Assembly (NCBI GenBank): GCA_963277665.1
Contig: OY728143.1
Span: 539,000,394 to 539,064,393, forward strand
DNA length: 64,000 nucleotides
Direction of reading: 5' to 3'
Origin: Viscum album
Taxonomy: Eukaryota > Streptophyta > Magnoliopsida > Santalales > Viscaceae
The notes under the pieces are model-generated. The model was not told where the DNA came from and ran no database searches. It worked only from the letters and a program-made list of their open reading frames with translations. Shown in pieces: positions 10,469 through 23,258 of this stretch. The translations under genes and the position numbers were made by a program. Numbering within the stretch: the stretch's first letter is position 1; every line of letters begins with the position of its first letter.

Positions 10469-13400
10469 TCAATTTATGGGATTTTAAATTGGTTTCTTAT
10501 TAAATTAAAATGATAATTGAATACTAATACATTTATTATTGTATAAATTTATATCTATAGGAAAATACAACCACTATGAGAAATTTATTTTAAATTCAGT
10601 GAAATCACAGAACAATGATTATTATAGGATATATTGTGGAATTCATGTGAATGATGGGAATGTGTTATAAAATTTGGTTCAATAAATCATGGATAAACTA
10701 ACTATATCCCCATAGGAATTTATTTTTCTTTAATGTTATTCAGAAGTAGGGTATGTGATGGTTACAATAGTGAAAAAGAATATGGATATTTCATATATAA
10801 TATTGTAACAAGTTCTGTAAAAAAATCAGAATGGGTAATATTTTTAGAAGGAGATATAATATTTTACAAAAAATACATAACATATTGATGGTGTGGGAAT
10901 TTTGTTTTATAAAAAATATAGATTAATAGTAGATATAGATATTATAATATATTTTTTATAATGATAGATCCCCAAAAAATATATGGATATTGGGAAAAAA
11001 TTGTATTTTTATGAAATTATATAGTGACTAAAATATCCATTATTAATGGTATTTATCTTCAAAATAATACATATATCATACTTTTGGGTAAAAATATAAT
11101 ATTATAATGAGTGAAACATAACCAATTGATTAAGGAATAATTGATTTTATGGATTAATTTAAAATATTTATAAGGGAATGGAGAATGAGAATTTATTTTT
11201 GTTTTTAAATTTTCATTTTTCATGCTATAGATACTGAATCACTCATTGTAGTCGGAACGGATGAGGTTTCAACCCAAACAAAAAAAATTTATTTTATGAA
11301 GTTTCAAGTGGGGCATCCTATTCTGGGATTTGAAATAATGATGTATATATAGGATAGTTATTGGGATCATATTTTTGTACTTCAGAATCTTAGGGGAATT
11401 TGTAAAGTGTCACGATATTCTATGTAGAGTGGAAAACGAATGATGATTTAGATGTTGTATATTTTTATGAAATGTAAACTATAATTTGTGTTGGGGAAAA
11501 TTATATGAATAATAATGCAACTAAGAAAAGTTTCTCAGTAAAATGGGTGAGGAAAATATTCTCCCATAAATGTTAATGGAAATCTAAAAATCATATCCAT
11601 AGAGAATCGAGCATGTGAGGACTATATCCTAGATATAATATGGATTATATATTAATATAAAACAGAAGTGATAAATGATTTATTAGAAATAAAATTCTTA
11701 TTTTAAATTACTGGTTTAAATCATTGATCATTCATATAACTTCCAATAGTAATATTTTACGTTGATCAATGATGTGGAATTAGAAATTTATTTGTTATTT
11801 CTGAAGAACAATTTGGTGGATTCATAAAAAATTTCAAATGGCAGTTAGTGGTGAAATTTTATAATGGATATTAGAATATGTTCTTTTGTTCTATTAATTG
11901 AATAATTTTCTAAGTAAGTATTTTTGGAATGTTTTCTAGTGGAATGTAATATCATTTTTGATGATAACCCTAGAAAAAATAGAAAATAGTGGTGTCACGG
12001 TGGGGTTGAGTCATTTATTAAATGATTGTATTCTTTGAATGGTGTTTAATGTGGGATTCCCTGTTTTTGTTTTGGGTGGAAAAATTAAATTTAGACACAA
12101 GCATCATGAAATAAATTCATTCTCAATCAATGGGGTATGACCGTTGATATATATTTTCGAATTCACACTAATATTTTATCTAATTCATTATTTTAATTAA
12201 TTATTTATGATTCATTGTATATTTATTAATGGTTTTATATTATTATTAAGTTAAATTTAATTATTTTATTTACATTAAGATATTTCTAATATTAAATTAA
12301 TAATTGAAAATTATTGTCTTCCATAGATGGAAAAATAATTAATCTGTAATGATAAATTATAGGGGGAGTATTTACTTTATCCAGTCAATATATCTTACTT
12401 TTGGAAAATCAAGAGTTAGAAATTAGGGTTCCCCAAAAAAATTGGAGCTACTAATTCTGTTTAAAGGATGATGAATCAGATCAATGATCATCAAGGTTAG
12501 AAATCCAAAAGATATATATATTGAAAATACCATATCCATAGATATTATGGATCCCTAATGAACGAGATGTTATGATGTGGAATATGATTAAAGAGATATC
12601 AAATTATTCCTAGAAATATAGTGGGATTACACTATTAAAAATAAGAAACTTCCTGTCAATGAAATCTCTTCTGAAAATGTACCTTGCAAAATACATTCAT
12701 GTTACACGACCAATAGAAAATAAAAGAGAATCTACTACTAATGTTTATATAATATAAAATTCAACAGTTAAATTTTTTGAACAACCTATAGAATCATATA
12801 TGAATCTTCGTTGGTCTATTATGTTATCATAGATAGGAATATAGATAACATTAATGAATCCAAATCATTTATTCAACTTATTCAATATACATTTTTAATT
12901 TTTCATGAATTGTGGATTTTTAAAAGCCTGAACTTTGTTAAAATGATAAAGCTGATGTACATGCATTTAAAAAAATCAGTGAGAATAACCAAATATTGAT
13001 GGAAATAAAAATTTCATACAATTGGATGATTACTAGTATTAATCTAGCCATAAATTAATCCTAAATTATAAGATAATAATATGTAATTATTAACATTTTG
13101 ATATGGACATAAAAAACATAAATGATACGTGAATATAGAAGATTAATAATTAAAAACAATTTTTTGTAGCCATGGTGACATTCATGTCATGAAATACTTT
13201 TATTTCAATCATAAATCCTTATAAATCCTAAAATTCACATTACGACACATTATTAATCTATTGAATATATAGATATGATTTTATGAAAAGAAGAGTCATT
13301 ATTATATCCCATGATAAAATAGTATTTGATTGAATAGAGATTTATGGACATAATTTAAAAATGGGATTATAATAAAATCATGTTAATTTTGAATTGAAAT

Positions 13401-13818
13401 ATATATAAAGTGAATAAATATTTTTAAATTAAGATATAATGATATCTTAATGTACAACTTCCTATAAATATTTGAGTTTTAGTTTTATCTAGAAAGGATT
13501 ATATGAACCAATTTCATCTAAATAAGGCATTGGTTCTACATTAATCAGTGTTCTTATACTAGTTTATGTATTCATTAATTTTTATCTCTCCCTCATGAGT
13601 CAAATAAGTGGAATGTTTTTACTATTCCATGGAATTTATATATGGGTTATGGGAATATACATGAATTTATATTTTATATAATTTGATTTGGGTTTTTGAG
13701 TTTATCTTCCTTTATTCATATATTATTTAATATAGGTCAATAAATACTATTAATAGATAGGGAATTAATTTTAAATTCACAACTTGTAACCTTATTAAAT
13801 AATATAGCATTTTATAAA

Positions 13819-13834
13819 ATATATATATATATAT
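13819..13834. repeat. (AT)n microsatellite
   Basis: About eight uninterrupted AT dinucleotides. Confidence 0.9.
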
Positions 13835-15705
13835 TTTAATAGTAGTTTGAGAAAATTATTTTATTAATAACATAATTTAGTTAGTGAAATAGAAATAGAA
13901 ATTATTAAGTTAGATAGTTGATTCAAAGTCATGTGATCCACATTATTGAATTTTTGATATAATCATAATGGAATTGTTACTACATCGTAGTCAACTAGTT
14001 CAAGAAGAATGAAGCATAAACCTTGTTAATTTTACAATTTATTCAACAAAATAAGAAAACTCCCTACACTAATTGATTCACTTAATTTTAATAATGATTT
14101 CTTGGCCACCCATATAGAATTTTCCTCAAATATAACATAGAAGAAACTTCTTAGTTTTAATTAGTTATAGATTTGTATAAATATATAAATTTTTTTACAC
14201 GTGATATTTAACTACTCCCTATGAGTGATAAATTAATCTGACCCTTTCATATGGATGTTTTTTTATATTTATTTGTTAATGATGACTTTTTCCCAGAGTT
14301 TTGGATTTTTTTGTTTTATTATTTCCTGAGTGTACTCTTCATGTATTAAATTAATCCCCAATGAAATATTAATCAAGATAAATTGAATAATATAATATGT
14401 AAATTATGATCCATAGGAATAAATGATCATATAGAAAACAAATAAAGACACAAAAGATGAGATGGTTGTTCGTAGAAGTGAATCTTTGAACTTATAGTAA
14501 TTTGAAACAATGATATCAGAAGATTGTAAAATTAGTGTATAATGTAAGACAATCATGAATTTTGAAATATCTAGTTATTATGCTATCGAGATATTTATAT
14601 AATAAGATCAAAAAATGAAAACATAATATTATTTTTTATTGTTCCATTAAATTCATTGAGCCGAATCATCAAGATAATATACTATTGTCTCATTTAATCT
14701 CGTATTTGAATGATTTGTAATGGGAATTATTAACCAATTTGTTCCCACCTAAAAACAAATTAATAAAAGTGTTGATATTTTAAATTTAAATCATGAATAT
14801 ATAAAATAAGATTATAATTACTAGTGTTGAATTAATAATTTAAAAGGAAAATAAGATTCAAATGAATCAATAATGTGTAATTATCTATTTCCAAAAAATA
14901 TCCTTTTTGACTTCACTATAAAAGGATGTGTGAAGAAGGTGTATGATACATTTTTAACAAAAATTATGAATTTTTTTCATTTGTGAGATCTTTAGTCTCA
15001 TTGTTTAGAAATTTCTTATGACAAGCACATTTTTTATCTTAGAGTTGAAAAATTCCATCACACAATCGTATTTTGTTTTCACAACCATAGTTTGGAATCA
15101 CATTAAAAGTTCAGTATCTTATTCAGACAAGACCTTATCATTATTATATCTTTTTCCCATGGTAATAGAATTGTTATATTTATTCAAATTTTGATTTCTT
15201 TATTGAATGTGTGTTTCAAGGTCGAACCATTCAGATTATAATTTCCATCAAGACTTCTCAAAAATAATTTATTATTGTTTTTGAATGTTTCTTTATATTC
15301 TACACTGTAGTGGAAATTTTTTTTATGAAATTTTGATTTTTATAGAATTTTTTTTAAAAATAATTTTTTTGGGAATGAATATTGAAATTAAACTCAATAA
15401 AATCATTTTTTTTTCATTTTTAATTCATCATGAATATTAAATAAAATTTTAAGAACTAGGTTTGTAATATTAATAATTAAGATAAATTTAATCACAGACC
15501 TTAATTTTAATTTGGAATTAAGATTTGGTTATATCCTTGTTTTCATCTTGTTTGGATGAATGAGTACATTTCTAGTGAACATTGATGATTCTTCTATAAC
15601 CACCTATTCAAAGTCATGTGTATGTTCATTTATATAGTTCACACTCATTTTTCTAAACTATAATGTCATATTTTAGATGAGATAATCTTCTCATTAATCT
15701 TCATA

Positions 15706-17101
15706 CAACTATGATAATGTGAAAGGTGTTTTAATCCATTATCTCTAGGATACTCAGGTGAAGGAAACATCTTATTTTCCCCTAGTTTTCAATATAGCAG
15801 TATCACACATGGACCATGTGCCAAAGCTTTTATGATGGCCACACACATCTGCCCTGACAACTGACCAACACATCATTCTATGTGATAAACATTCATGTTC
15901 ATACCCATCAACCTAGGTCACATATTTTCACATAAATTGTACAATATTTCTATTCATTTTAATATATAAAATACAATAACGAACTCTAGATTATATAATT
16001 TTGAAATTCCATGACAGAAATCCTCATAGACCTTCCAATTACCCCTAAAACCCCTGAGAAAAAGGAATCAAGGGGGTTGTAAAACCAAATTATTCCAAGT
16101 GTCTAAAATACAAACCACACGTGTGAGGAAAACATTCCAACTTAGTTGATAAAAAACTAGAATTATGTCCCCTTATTAATCTGTTGACCTATATGGGACA
16201 CTTTGGGGAACACTAGTGGAGACCCTTGAATCCATGAGAAATAGAATGCATAAGCCTCTTTTTTATGCGATCTATCTCCAAATATACATTTATCATGCCT
16301 AGTACTATCTATGTAAAGTAGTCAAAGGCCACATAGGGATACCCTAATAAAAACTCCACATGATATCCTAACCACTACCCTTTGTTATCCACTTATCATA
16401 CCCTCTTTAAATTCATCAATGGAAATTCATATCATCAGTTTTCTCGGATATATAAGTGGGAAAATATAGAAACCTCCCAAAAATACTAAAAACACAAAAA
16501 TATTTGGAATGATAAACCCCAACATAACTCTAATTTTTTATACATTATTTTTTCATATGTGTCCCACACATGACCTTCAAGATGAGTAGGATCCTCAGGT
16601 TTCATGTGGGTATGAATTAAATCATCCACAAGTACCCCGACAATGGGGGAGGAATCAGGAATCTTCTAGTGTATGATACTGAGGTTTGGACTATGTTCTC
16701 TTTCGAGATTTCACAATGACCTGAATCTTCTAGTCTTGTGTGAGGAGAATGAGAATCATTCATTTTTTTAACTTTTAATGTGAATGATAACCTTGTCCTT
16801 TCAACATTAACCAATTATTTGGAATATCCAAGGGAGTACACTGGGAACCTTTACAATAAGACCACCCCTATTTCATTCTTTCATTATTTGAAATGCCATG
16901 GTGCGATACTAAAATGGAATGATAACATCAAAAAAAAATTATTCCCCCTATATCATCACCATTTCACACATATGATATATGGATAGAGTGGTTTGTGGGA
17001 TATTCTACTTCTTATTGTTTATCACATAGAGCATGAGTTATATAAGATTATAAGTTGATGATGATCATGACATCATCTTTACCTCAAACCATAATGGAAT
17101 C
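15706..17101. other. Flanking DNA left of the chromovirus LTR, copy 1
   Basis: Unclassified sequence that ends in GAATC, the likely target site, directly before the LTR. It is repeated at 21864-23258. It was carried into the duplication with the LTR. I recognise no coding content; short open stretches at 16617-16986 are low-complexity. Confidence 0.6.
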
Positions 17102-18161
17102 TATAACGAACCATACATTACATACATGGTTAATACGTCAAAATTGAAGCATACTTATTACAGAATATAGAAAAACCATTAATGGACCTTATAGGTATAG
17201 TGTCTTCAGAAACTGGGAATCATTAACAACTAGTTCATAAAGCATCTACGTCGTCTCCCATTTATTTTATCATATCTATAGTCCCTTTTGGCATATATTA
17301 ATTAATAACCTTATTCCTGACCTGGGGAATGAAAACATACAAAAGGGTGAGCTCAAATGCTCTATAAGGGTAAACAAAAGAAATATCAATCACATCAAAT
17401 TTATAAGAACATAACATTTTGGAAATCTTATCCTAAAAAAGAGATCATAATTTCATAACATGGGATAAATCATGGTAGTGAAATGTAATCCCAATAATCA
17501 TAACGTAAAACATGAAACATTGTGTCATACACACATAATCATAGAGAATCATTTCTTATTAGTCAAGACTCATAGCCAAGACTATCTTAGTGGACAAAGT
17601 CCATTTCTGAACCGAGTTCACTCCTCATTTCAGTCCTGTTTTACTGAGCCGGTTTAACCTTCCATTCCAGCCATGTCTATATAATGAGATATAAAATCGT
17701 TACCCAATACATTGGCGGGAGAAATAGGTCCCACCCATCTCATTATGATACCATTCTTATGTGTCCAACAAAATCATAAACCATACATCATAGCATAACC
17801 CATGTAATAAAAATGGGATTCTTAAAAATCAAGACATCATAAAACATTTCATATAAGATAAAGGAATTCATAAAAATAATTCCATCACAACATAATCAAA
17901 TCAATGATATAATAGGGATAAAAACAGAACCCTTTATTATCTTAGATGGAAAATAATTTTGATAAAACACTTGAACTGCATTCTTGAGGAAAATATCCAT
18001 TCTACTTCAAAAACACTTTTCCTTTCATAACATGTCATTAAATTATAAACTATAAGAAGTTGATTAAAAATAAACATGAAATCTTGTAAATGAATCTTCT
18101 TGGAAATAATGTTTTAAAAATCTATTCATGTTGTATATGTTAAAAAAACATTCTTCTCGTA

Positions 18162-18209
18162 CTTTTGTCGAAAAAGTCAAAAAGTACCTCGTACGAAAAA
18201 CGACAAAAG
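18162..18209. repeat. Hairpin in LTR (9-bp arms)
   Basis: CTTTTGTCG at 18162-18170 and CGACAAAAG at 18201-18209 are perfect inverted arms around a loop that holds two GTAC sites. Copy 2 (~24319-24366) preserves it. The 5' LTR copy at ~32655 has lost the second arm. Confidence 0.65.
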
Positions 18210-18729
18210 ATTCCTTTCATATCTTTTACTAAAAACTCACTGAAGGATAAAATTGGATTTAAACAATTGTAGGTGAATGTAAATAATATTACATATTGAG
18301 GAAACATGGATGTGGATTATAAAATACACCCCAGTAAATTCTAAAGTATAATCAATCTTGGATAAAAACGAGATTGTGTTATTTCCCTTACCTCAGGTCT
18401 GATATGCTTTGTACGTGTCCGAACATCCTGTATAATTATTTAAATGATGTCATTGACTTATTACAGAATCATATTCATTGTTATTTTACCATTTATGGTC
18501 ATATTATTACTTTCTTATTAGTAATATTTCATTACTACTTGTTATTCGGGTGTTTATTACTTTTTGTTCTTATGTGTGTTTTGTCGAATAAATTCTTATT
18601 ACTCATTATAGGATATAGATACATTATTTACAGAATTGTATTACTGTAATATATATCATATTCATTCATTCAATAAATTTATATAATCTTTATTCAATTA
18701 ATATCATATAGAACGAGTCGCATCACATC

Positions 18730-18943
18730 GTGGAGACGGTATGTCGTACATACGCACCAGCGATGATATCGTTCCCATGATCGTGGAATTGAATTGAAGT
18801 GTATGTAGACTATTTCAAAATAAATATCACTTTAAAATGATCACATATAGTAATTATTTACACCATTATACCCATCAAAGTAAGGTGGTGGTGGAAAACA
18901 GATTACACCACGGCGTTGAGACGGTATTCCATACGTACGCACG
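18730..18943 (-). repeat. Pair of CGTACGTACG motifs in LTR copy 1
   Basis: Two copies of TGGAGACGGTA followed by CGTACATACGCAC or ATACGTACGCAC lie at 18730-18757 and 18914-18943. They correspond in inverted orientation to the solo-LTR motifs at 3574 and 3783. GC-rich islands like these stand out in very AT-rich LTR sequence. Confidence 0.65.
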
Positions 18944-19249
18944 CGCGGTGATTTCGTTTTCTGTAGGATGGATAAGAGGTGAAATAGGGTTGTTTAAAAT
19001 CTATAATAACATATCAGTATATGAGGGATACTGATGTTATTAACTCATAATGAAACAACTAAGGAAGCTGGAGTAGAAGAAAAATGGAACATGAAGAAAA
19101 TGGTAGAAGGTATTACCTCTTTCTCGAAGTGCCTCCTTTAAACATTCTCTTAAGGAACTAGAGTTGGTCTTTTTATATTACCAGTACCTCTAGTAGGTTT
19201 ATAAGGAAGTGGGGAGGTGAAATGGGCAGGGGTTGGCCGAGTTTGAAGG

Positions 19250-19300
19250 CTTCAATTGGTGTGTGGAAGAGAGGGAGGAGGTGCCCTTTTATAAGGGAGG
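19250..19300 (-). promoter_or_regulatory. LTR promoter with TATA box, copy 1
   Basis: On the minus strand CTTATAAAAGGGC (TATAAAA at 19287-19293) is followed by a C/T-rich leader. It is equivalent to the promoter at 2840-2960 of the solo LTR. Confidence 0.55.
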
Positions 19301-20706
19301 AGAGGGGAACCTTTGGAAAGTGTGGAAATATTATTTTATTATAAACTTATCTTCGGTTTCAAAAGGACAAAAAATCATTACAGATGAAGATAAGATGACT
19401 CATAGTCTAAATATAGTCATCCAATCATAATTGGACATGGTTTGGAAAATATTTTAATCATTATAATCTTATTTATTTAAATCATTTATTAATGAGGTAA
19501 ATACTTCATCATTATTGTGTCATAAATAATTTAATTTATTTGGTGTCTAAAAATAAAAAAAATTATTATGTAGGAAATATTTTTATCTTTCCAATGAATA
19601 TTTAAAGTCGAAAATATAATTTATATAACCACTTATAAAAATTAATTACTAAAATATTTTTGTGAATGTCAATTTTCTCGTGACATTAAATTAATTAATC
19701 CGAATTGTCATTGTCACTCCCATGTGGCTCAATGGGGTCCCGAAACCGACCCAAGGATGCCCACGGTCGGCCACTACTCAGCCAATAATGTTAGGACAAG
19801 TGTAAAGCTAATATTTAGTTATTATAATATTCTTTTAACCATGAATTTCCCTATTTAACTTTAACCTTAGTAAATAAAAATTATCGTAGCTACTATTCAT
19901 AATATAAAAAAAATAAAAGTAACCTATTAACATAATTTGGACCCACTGATTCTAAATATGGAATCCATTTTTCAAAATTCAAAACACAGAATGTGCAGAA
20001 ATTAATTTAAAATTAAACCCGTTGTTAAGAAAACGGGTTTTAAAAGTTAAAACATTGCCAAAGATTGAAATGTTTTTACCTATGAATACAATGTAAAATT
20101 AATGCTAATGACATAAATTATATTAAATGGTAAAAATATTTTCTATTTATACTTTAAAAACATTCAATATTATAATTTATCCATATAAAGTATTGCGATG
20201 AAAAAAGTTGTTTTTAATTAAAATATAGCGTGTTTTTAATATTCATTAAAATATGAAAGTTATCAGAATAAAAAGAAAAATTTATCCAAAGTATATTTTT
20301 TATATCTTTCTTCTAAAAAAGAATTTGATTTTGATAAATTGAACTTATAAACTTGTCAAAAACTTTATTTAATGTTGGTGCACCATCAAAAGGCGGTAAA
20401 ACTGCATATTTTGAAAAATACTTCTTTTATCCAAAAAAATGATTTTGTTTTCATACCTACATCTAGAAAATGAATAAGATGAATTAAATGTTATAAAATT
20501 CAAAATTCAGTTATTACTATTCATAATGGATAATATTATAATATAACATTTTTTAGTGAAACTCGGTTATTGCGTATGACGCAAGCTATCGAGGAAGGCT
20601 GCAGTTGCGAGTAAAGCAAGCCAATATAGTGTTGTGTGTAGTGAAAGATTCTTTCGATGATTTATATAACATAAAAAAAAATTTCATAAAAGTCTCGGGT
20701 GTTACA

Positions 20707-20722
20707 TCTACCCCCCTTAAAA
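20707..20722 (-). other. Polypurine tract, copy 1
   Basis: On the minus strand, TTTTAAGGGGGGTAGA lies directly before the LTR start TGTAACACC. It is the plus-strand primer site of the element. Confidence 0.8.
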
Positions 20723-20744
20723 TGAATTTATCCCTAGAAATTCT

Positions 20745-21125
20745 TCACATCGTAACAAACTGATGGGGATACCTCTCCCTCATCACACCCTCAAGTTCCC
20801 ATGTACCTTCATCTAATTGGTGGTTCCTCCATAAAACTTTCACCAAGCGAGTGGTCTTGTTTCGTTGGAATTTTTCTCTATTATCCAGAATCTCTATCGG
20901 TTGTTCTTCATAAGAAAGATCTTGTTCTAACGGAACAACTTCTGAGTTCAGTACATGTGAAGGATCAGGTATGTACTTTCTCAGGAGAGATACATGGAAC
21001 ACATTGTGAACTTGAGAGAGATTCGGTGGAAGCGCCAATCGGTAAGCTACCTTCAGAACATGATCCAGAATTTTAAAAGGACCGATATATCTAGGGCTCA
21101 ACTTTCCCTTCTTTCGAAATCTCAT
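20745..21125 (-). pseudogene. Pol C-terminus with chromodomain, duplicated fragment
   Basis: A 126-codon open stretch that ends the pol polyprotein. The GPF-type module ([11 protein letters not shown]) lies near residue 10, then [20 protein letters not shown], then a chromodomain at about residues 75-120 with VKVLWRNH and the TWE motif (EGTWELE). Such chromodomains guide integration of chromoviruses into particular chromatin. It stops at 20745, 38 bases before the LTR. An in-frame stop separates it from the integrase core upstream. The twin at 26902-27282 is almost identical. It is a fragment, because pol upstream of 21847 is missing from this copy. Confidence 0.85.
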
Positions 21126-21135
21126 TACTCATTTC

Positions 21136-21847
21136 CAAGGAGATATTCATAAGAACACTTTATCACCCACTTCAAAATCTAGGTCTTTTCTTCCGTTGTC
21201 GGCATAACTTTTTTGTCGACACTGATCTGGTCTTATGTGTTGTTGAATAGATCTGACCTTTTCTACCATCTCATCAACAAGATCAGGTCCTAATAGATTT
21301 CTTTCCCCTACTTCATCCTAGCAAGTTGGAGTCCTGCATTTCTTTCCATAGATAGCTTCATAAGGAGACATCTGAATACCGGAGTGAAAGCTATTATAAT
21401 AAGAAAATTCCACCAAAGGTAGGTGTTGATCCCAACCACCTTTGAAATCCATAGAGCAAGCTGTCATCATATTTTCTAGAGTTTGAATTGTCCTCTCAGA
21501 CTGACTGTCTGTCTCAGGATGATAAGCAGTGCTGAAACTCAACTCTGTATCTAGAGTATGCTGAACACTTCGCCAGAACATTGAGGTAATCCTCGGATCC
21601 CGATCAGATATAATAGAATGTGGTACTCCATGCAATCTTACAACATCCTTTACATATATCCTGGCAAGCTGATCTAGAGAGAAATCCTCTCTAATAGAAA
21701 TGAAGTGTGCAGACTTTGTAAGATGATCAACTATGACCCAGATAGCATTATTGGATTTGGATGTTTTAAGAAGTCTAGTGACAAAGTCTATAGGGATGTT
21801 TTCCCATTTCGATTCTGGTATGGGTAATGGTTGTAACATCCCCATAG
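21136..21847 (-). pseudogene. Integrase core, truncated duplicated fragment
   Basis: Ty3/gypsy integrase catalytic core. DFVTRL supplies the first Asp, SIISDRDPRIT the second and DSQSERTIQ the Glu of the DDE triad. The usual YEAIYGKKCR follows. It begins near 21845 at MLQPLPIPESKWEN, exactly where the tandem duplication was joined, so the zinc-binding N-terminus is absent. A TAG replaces the codon after CRTPTC (near 21318), where the twin copy still has Tyr. Unlike the twin it keeps Arg in SDRDPR. Downstream, the ADNGRKD frame is open here but closed by a stop in the twin. Confidence 0.85.
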
Positions 21848-21863
21848 AATGTGTGATTTAATC
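21848..21863. other. Duplication junction with ~16-20 bp filler
   Basis: Between the integrase sequence ending at 21843-21847 and the resumed left-flank sequence (21864) lie about 16-20 bases (AATGTGTGATTTAATC) found in neither parent context. This suggests end-joining or template-switch repair rather than homologous recombination. Confidence 0.7.
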
Positions 21864-23258
21864 CAACTATGATAATGTGAAAGGTGTTTTAATCCATTAT
21901 CTCTAGGATACTCAGGTGAAGGAAACATCTTATTTTCCCCTAGTTTTCAATATAGCAGTATCACACGTGGACCATGTGCCAAAGCTTTTATGATGTCCAC
22001 ACACATCTGCCCTGACAACTGACCAACACATCATTCTATGTGATAAACATTCATGTTCATACCCATCAACCTAGGTCACATATTTTCACATAAATTGTAC
22101 AATATTTCTATTCATTTTAATATATAAAATACAATAACGAACTCTAGATTATATAATTTTGAAATTCCATGACAGAAATCCTCATAGACCTTCCAATTAC
22201 CCCTAAAAACCCTGAGAAAAAGGAATCAAGGGGGTTGTAAAACCAAATTATTCCAAGTGTCTAAAATACAAACCACACGTGTGAGGAAAACATTCCAACT
22301 TAGTTGATAAAAAACTAGAATTATGTCCCCTTATTAAAATTTTGACCTATATGGGACAATTTGGGGAACACTAGTGGAGACCCTTGAATCCATGAGAAAT
22401 AGAATGCATAAGCCTCTTTTTTATGCGATCTATCTCCAAATATACATTTATCATGCCTAGTACTATCTATGTAAAGTAGTCAAAGGCCACATAGGGATAC
22501 CCTAATAAAAACTCCACATGATATCCTAACCACTACCCTTTGTTATCCACTTATCATACCCTCTTTAAATTCATCAATGGAAATTCATATCATCAGTTTT
22601 CTCGGATATATAAGTGGGAAAATATAGAAACCTCCCAAAAATACTAAAAACACAAAAATATATGGAATGATAAACCCCAACATAACTCTAATTTTTTATA
22701 CATTATTTTTTCATATGTGTCCCACACATGACCTTCCAGATGAGTAGGATCCTCAGGTTTCATGTGGGTATGAATTAAATCATCCACAAGTACCCTGACA
22801 ATGGGGGAGGAATCAGGAATCTTCTAGTGTATGATACTGAGGTTTGGACTATGTTCTCTTTCGAGATTTCACAATGACCTGAATCCTCTAGTCTTGTGTG
22901 AGGAGAATGAGAATCATTCATTTTTTAACTTTTAATGTGAATGATAACCTTGTCCTTTCCACTTTAACCAATTATTTGGAATATCCAAGGGAGTACACTG
23001 GGAACCTTTACAATAAGACCACCCCTATTTCATTCTTTCATTATTTGAAATGCCATGGTGCGATACTAAAATGGAATGATAACATCAAAAAAAAATTATT
23101 CCCCCTATATCATCACCATTTCACACATATGATATATGGATAGAGTGGTTTGTGGGATATTCTACTTCTTATTGTTTATCACATAGAGCATGATTTATAT
23201 AAGATTATAAGTTGATGATGATCATGACATCATATTTACCTCAAACCATAATGGAATC
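21864..23258. other. Flanking DNA left of the chromovirus LTR, copy 2
   Basis: Near-identical to 15706-17101, with the same terminal GAATC at 23254-23258. No gene recognised. Confidence 0.6.
23254..23258. repeat. Target site duplication, left (GAATC)
   Basis: GAATC directly precedes the LTR end. AAATC (35214-35218) follows the other LTR, so four of five bases match. Confidence 0.6.

Larger units (their letters stand above)
6163..15705. other. AT-rich gene-less DNA
   Basis: About 9.5 kb with stops in every frame and only short open stretches. The longest that does not look low-complexity is 7150-7347 (65 codons, plus), which I cannot assign to a family. The part at 6180-6850 is C-rich on the plus strand. 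I see no LTR boundaries, RT or integrase motifs, or structural RNA. A minisatellite sits at 7682-7945 and AT microsatellites at ~10453 and ~13819. It may be very old transposon DNA, but that is a guess. Confidence 0.5.
17102..20706 (-). mobile_element. Chromovirus LTR (3605 bp), duplicated copy
   Basis: On the minus strand it starts TGTAACACCCGAGAC at 20706 and ends CGTTATA at 17102. It is followed on the right by the polypurine tract and the 3' end of pol, so it is a 3' LTR copy. It matches 23259-26863 closely and 31601-35213 more distantly. It carries the TATA box near 19287, two CGTACG motifs (18730-18757, 18914-18943) and the hairpin at 18162-18209. Confidence 0.9.
15706..21847. repeat. 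6157-bp tandem duplication, copy 1
   Basis: Collinear and nearly identical to 21864-28000, at an offset of 6157-6158. The segment holds ~1.4 kb of element-flanking DNA, a complete LTR, the polypurine tract, and the chromodomain and integrase end of pol. Homology starts at CAACTATGATAATG (15706 and 21864) and ends just after AACATCCCC (21843 and 28000). In a ~230-base LTR sample read by eye (from 17160), the copies differ at about six positions. Confidence 0.92.

Noticed and set aside
15706..17101. Flank considered as the missing start of the family-C 5' LTR, or as family-D LTR
   Set aside because: Only isolated 10-base matches were found by eye, including one in the opposite orientation. No collinear similarity was seen.
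18374..18649. 91-codon hydrophobic open frame repeated at 24531 and partly at 32906
   Set aside because: It is antisense to the element, in AT-rich LTR sequence, and repeated only because the LTR is repeated. There is no domain and no sign of codon-level constraint.
20801..21076. Plus-strand open frame, also at 26958-27233
   Set aside because: Shadow of the chromodomain gene on the opposite strand.
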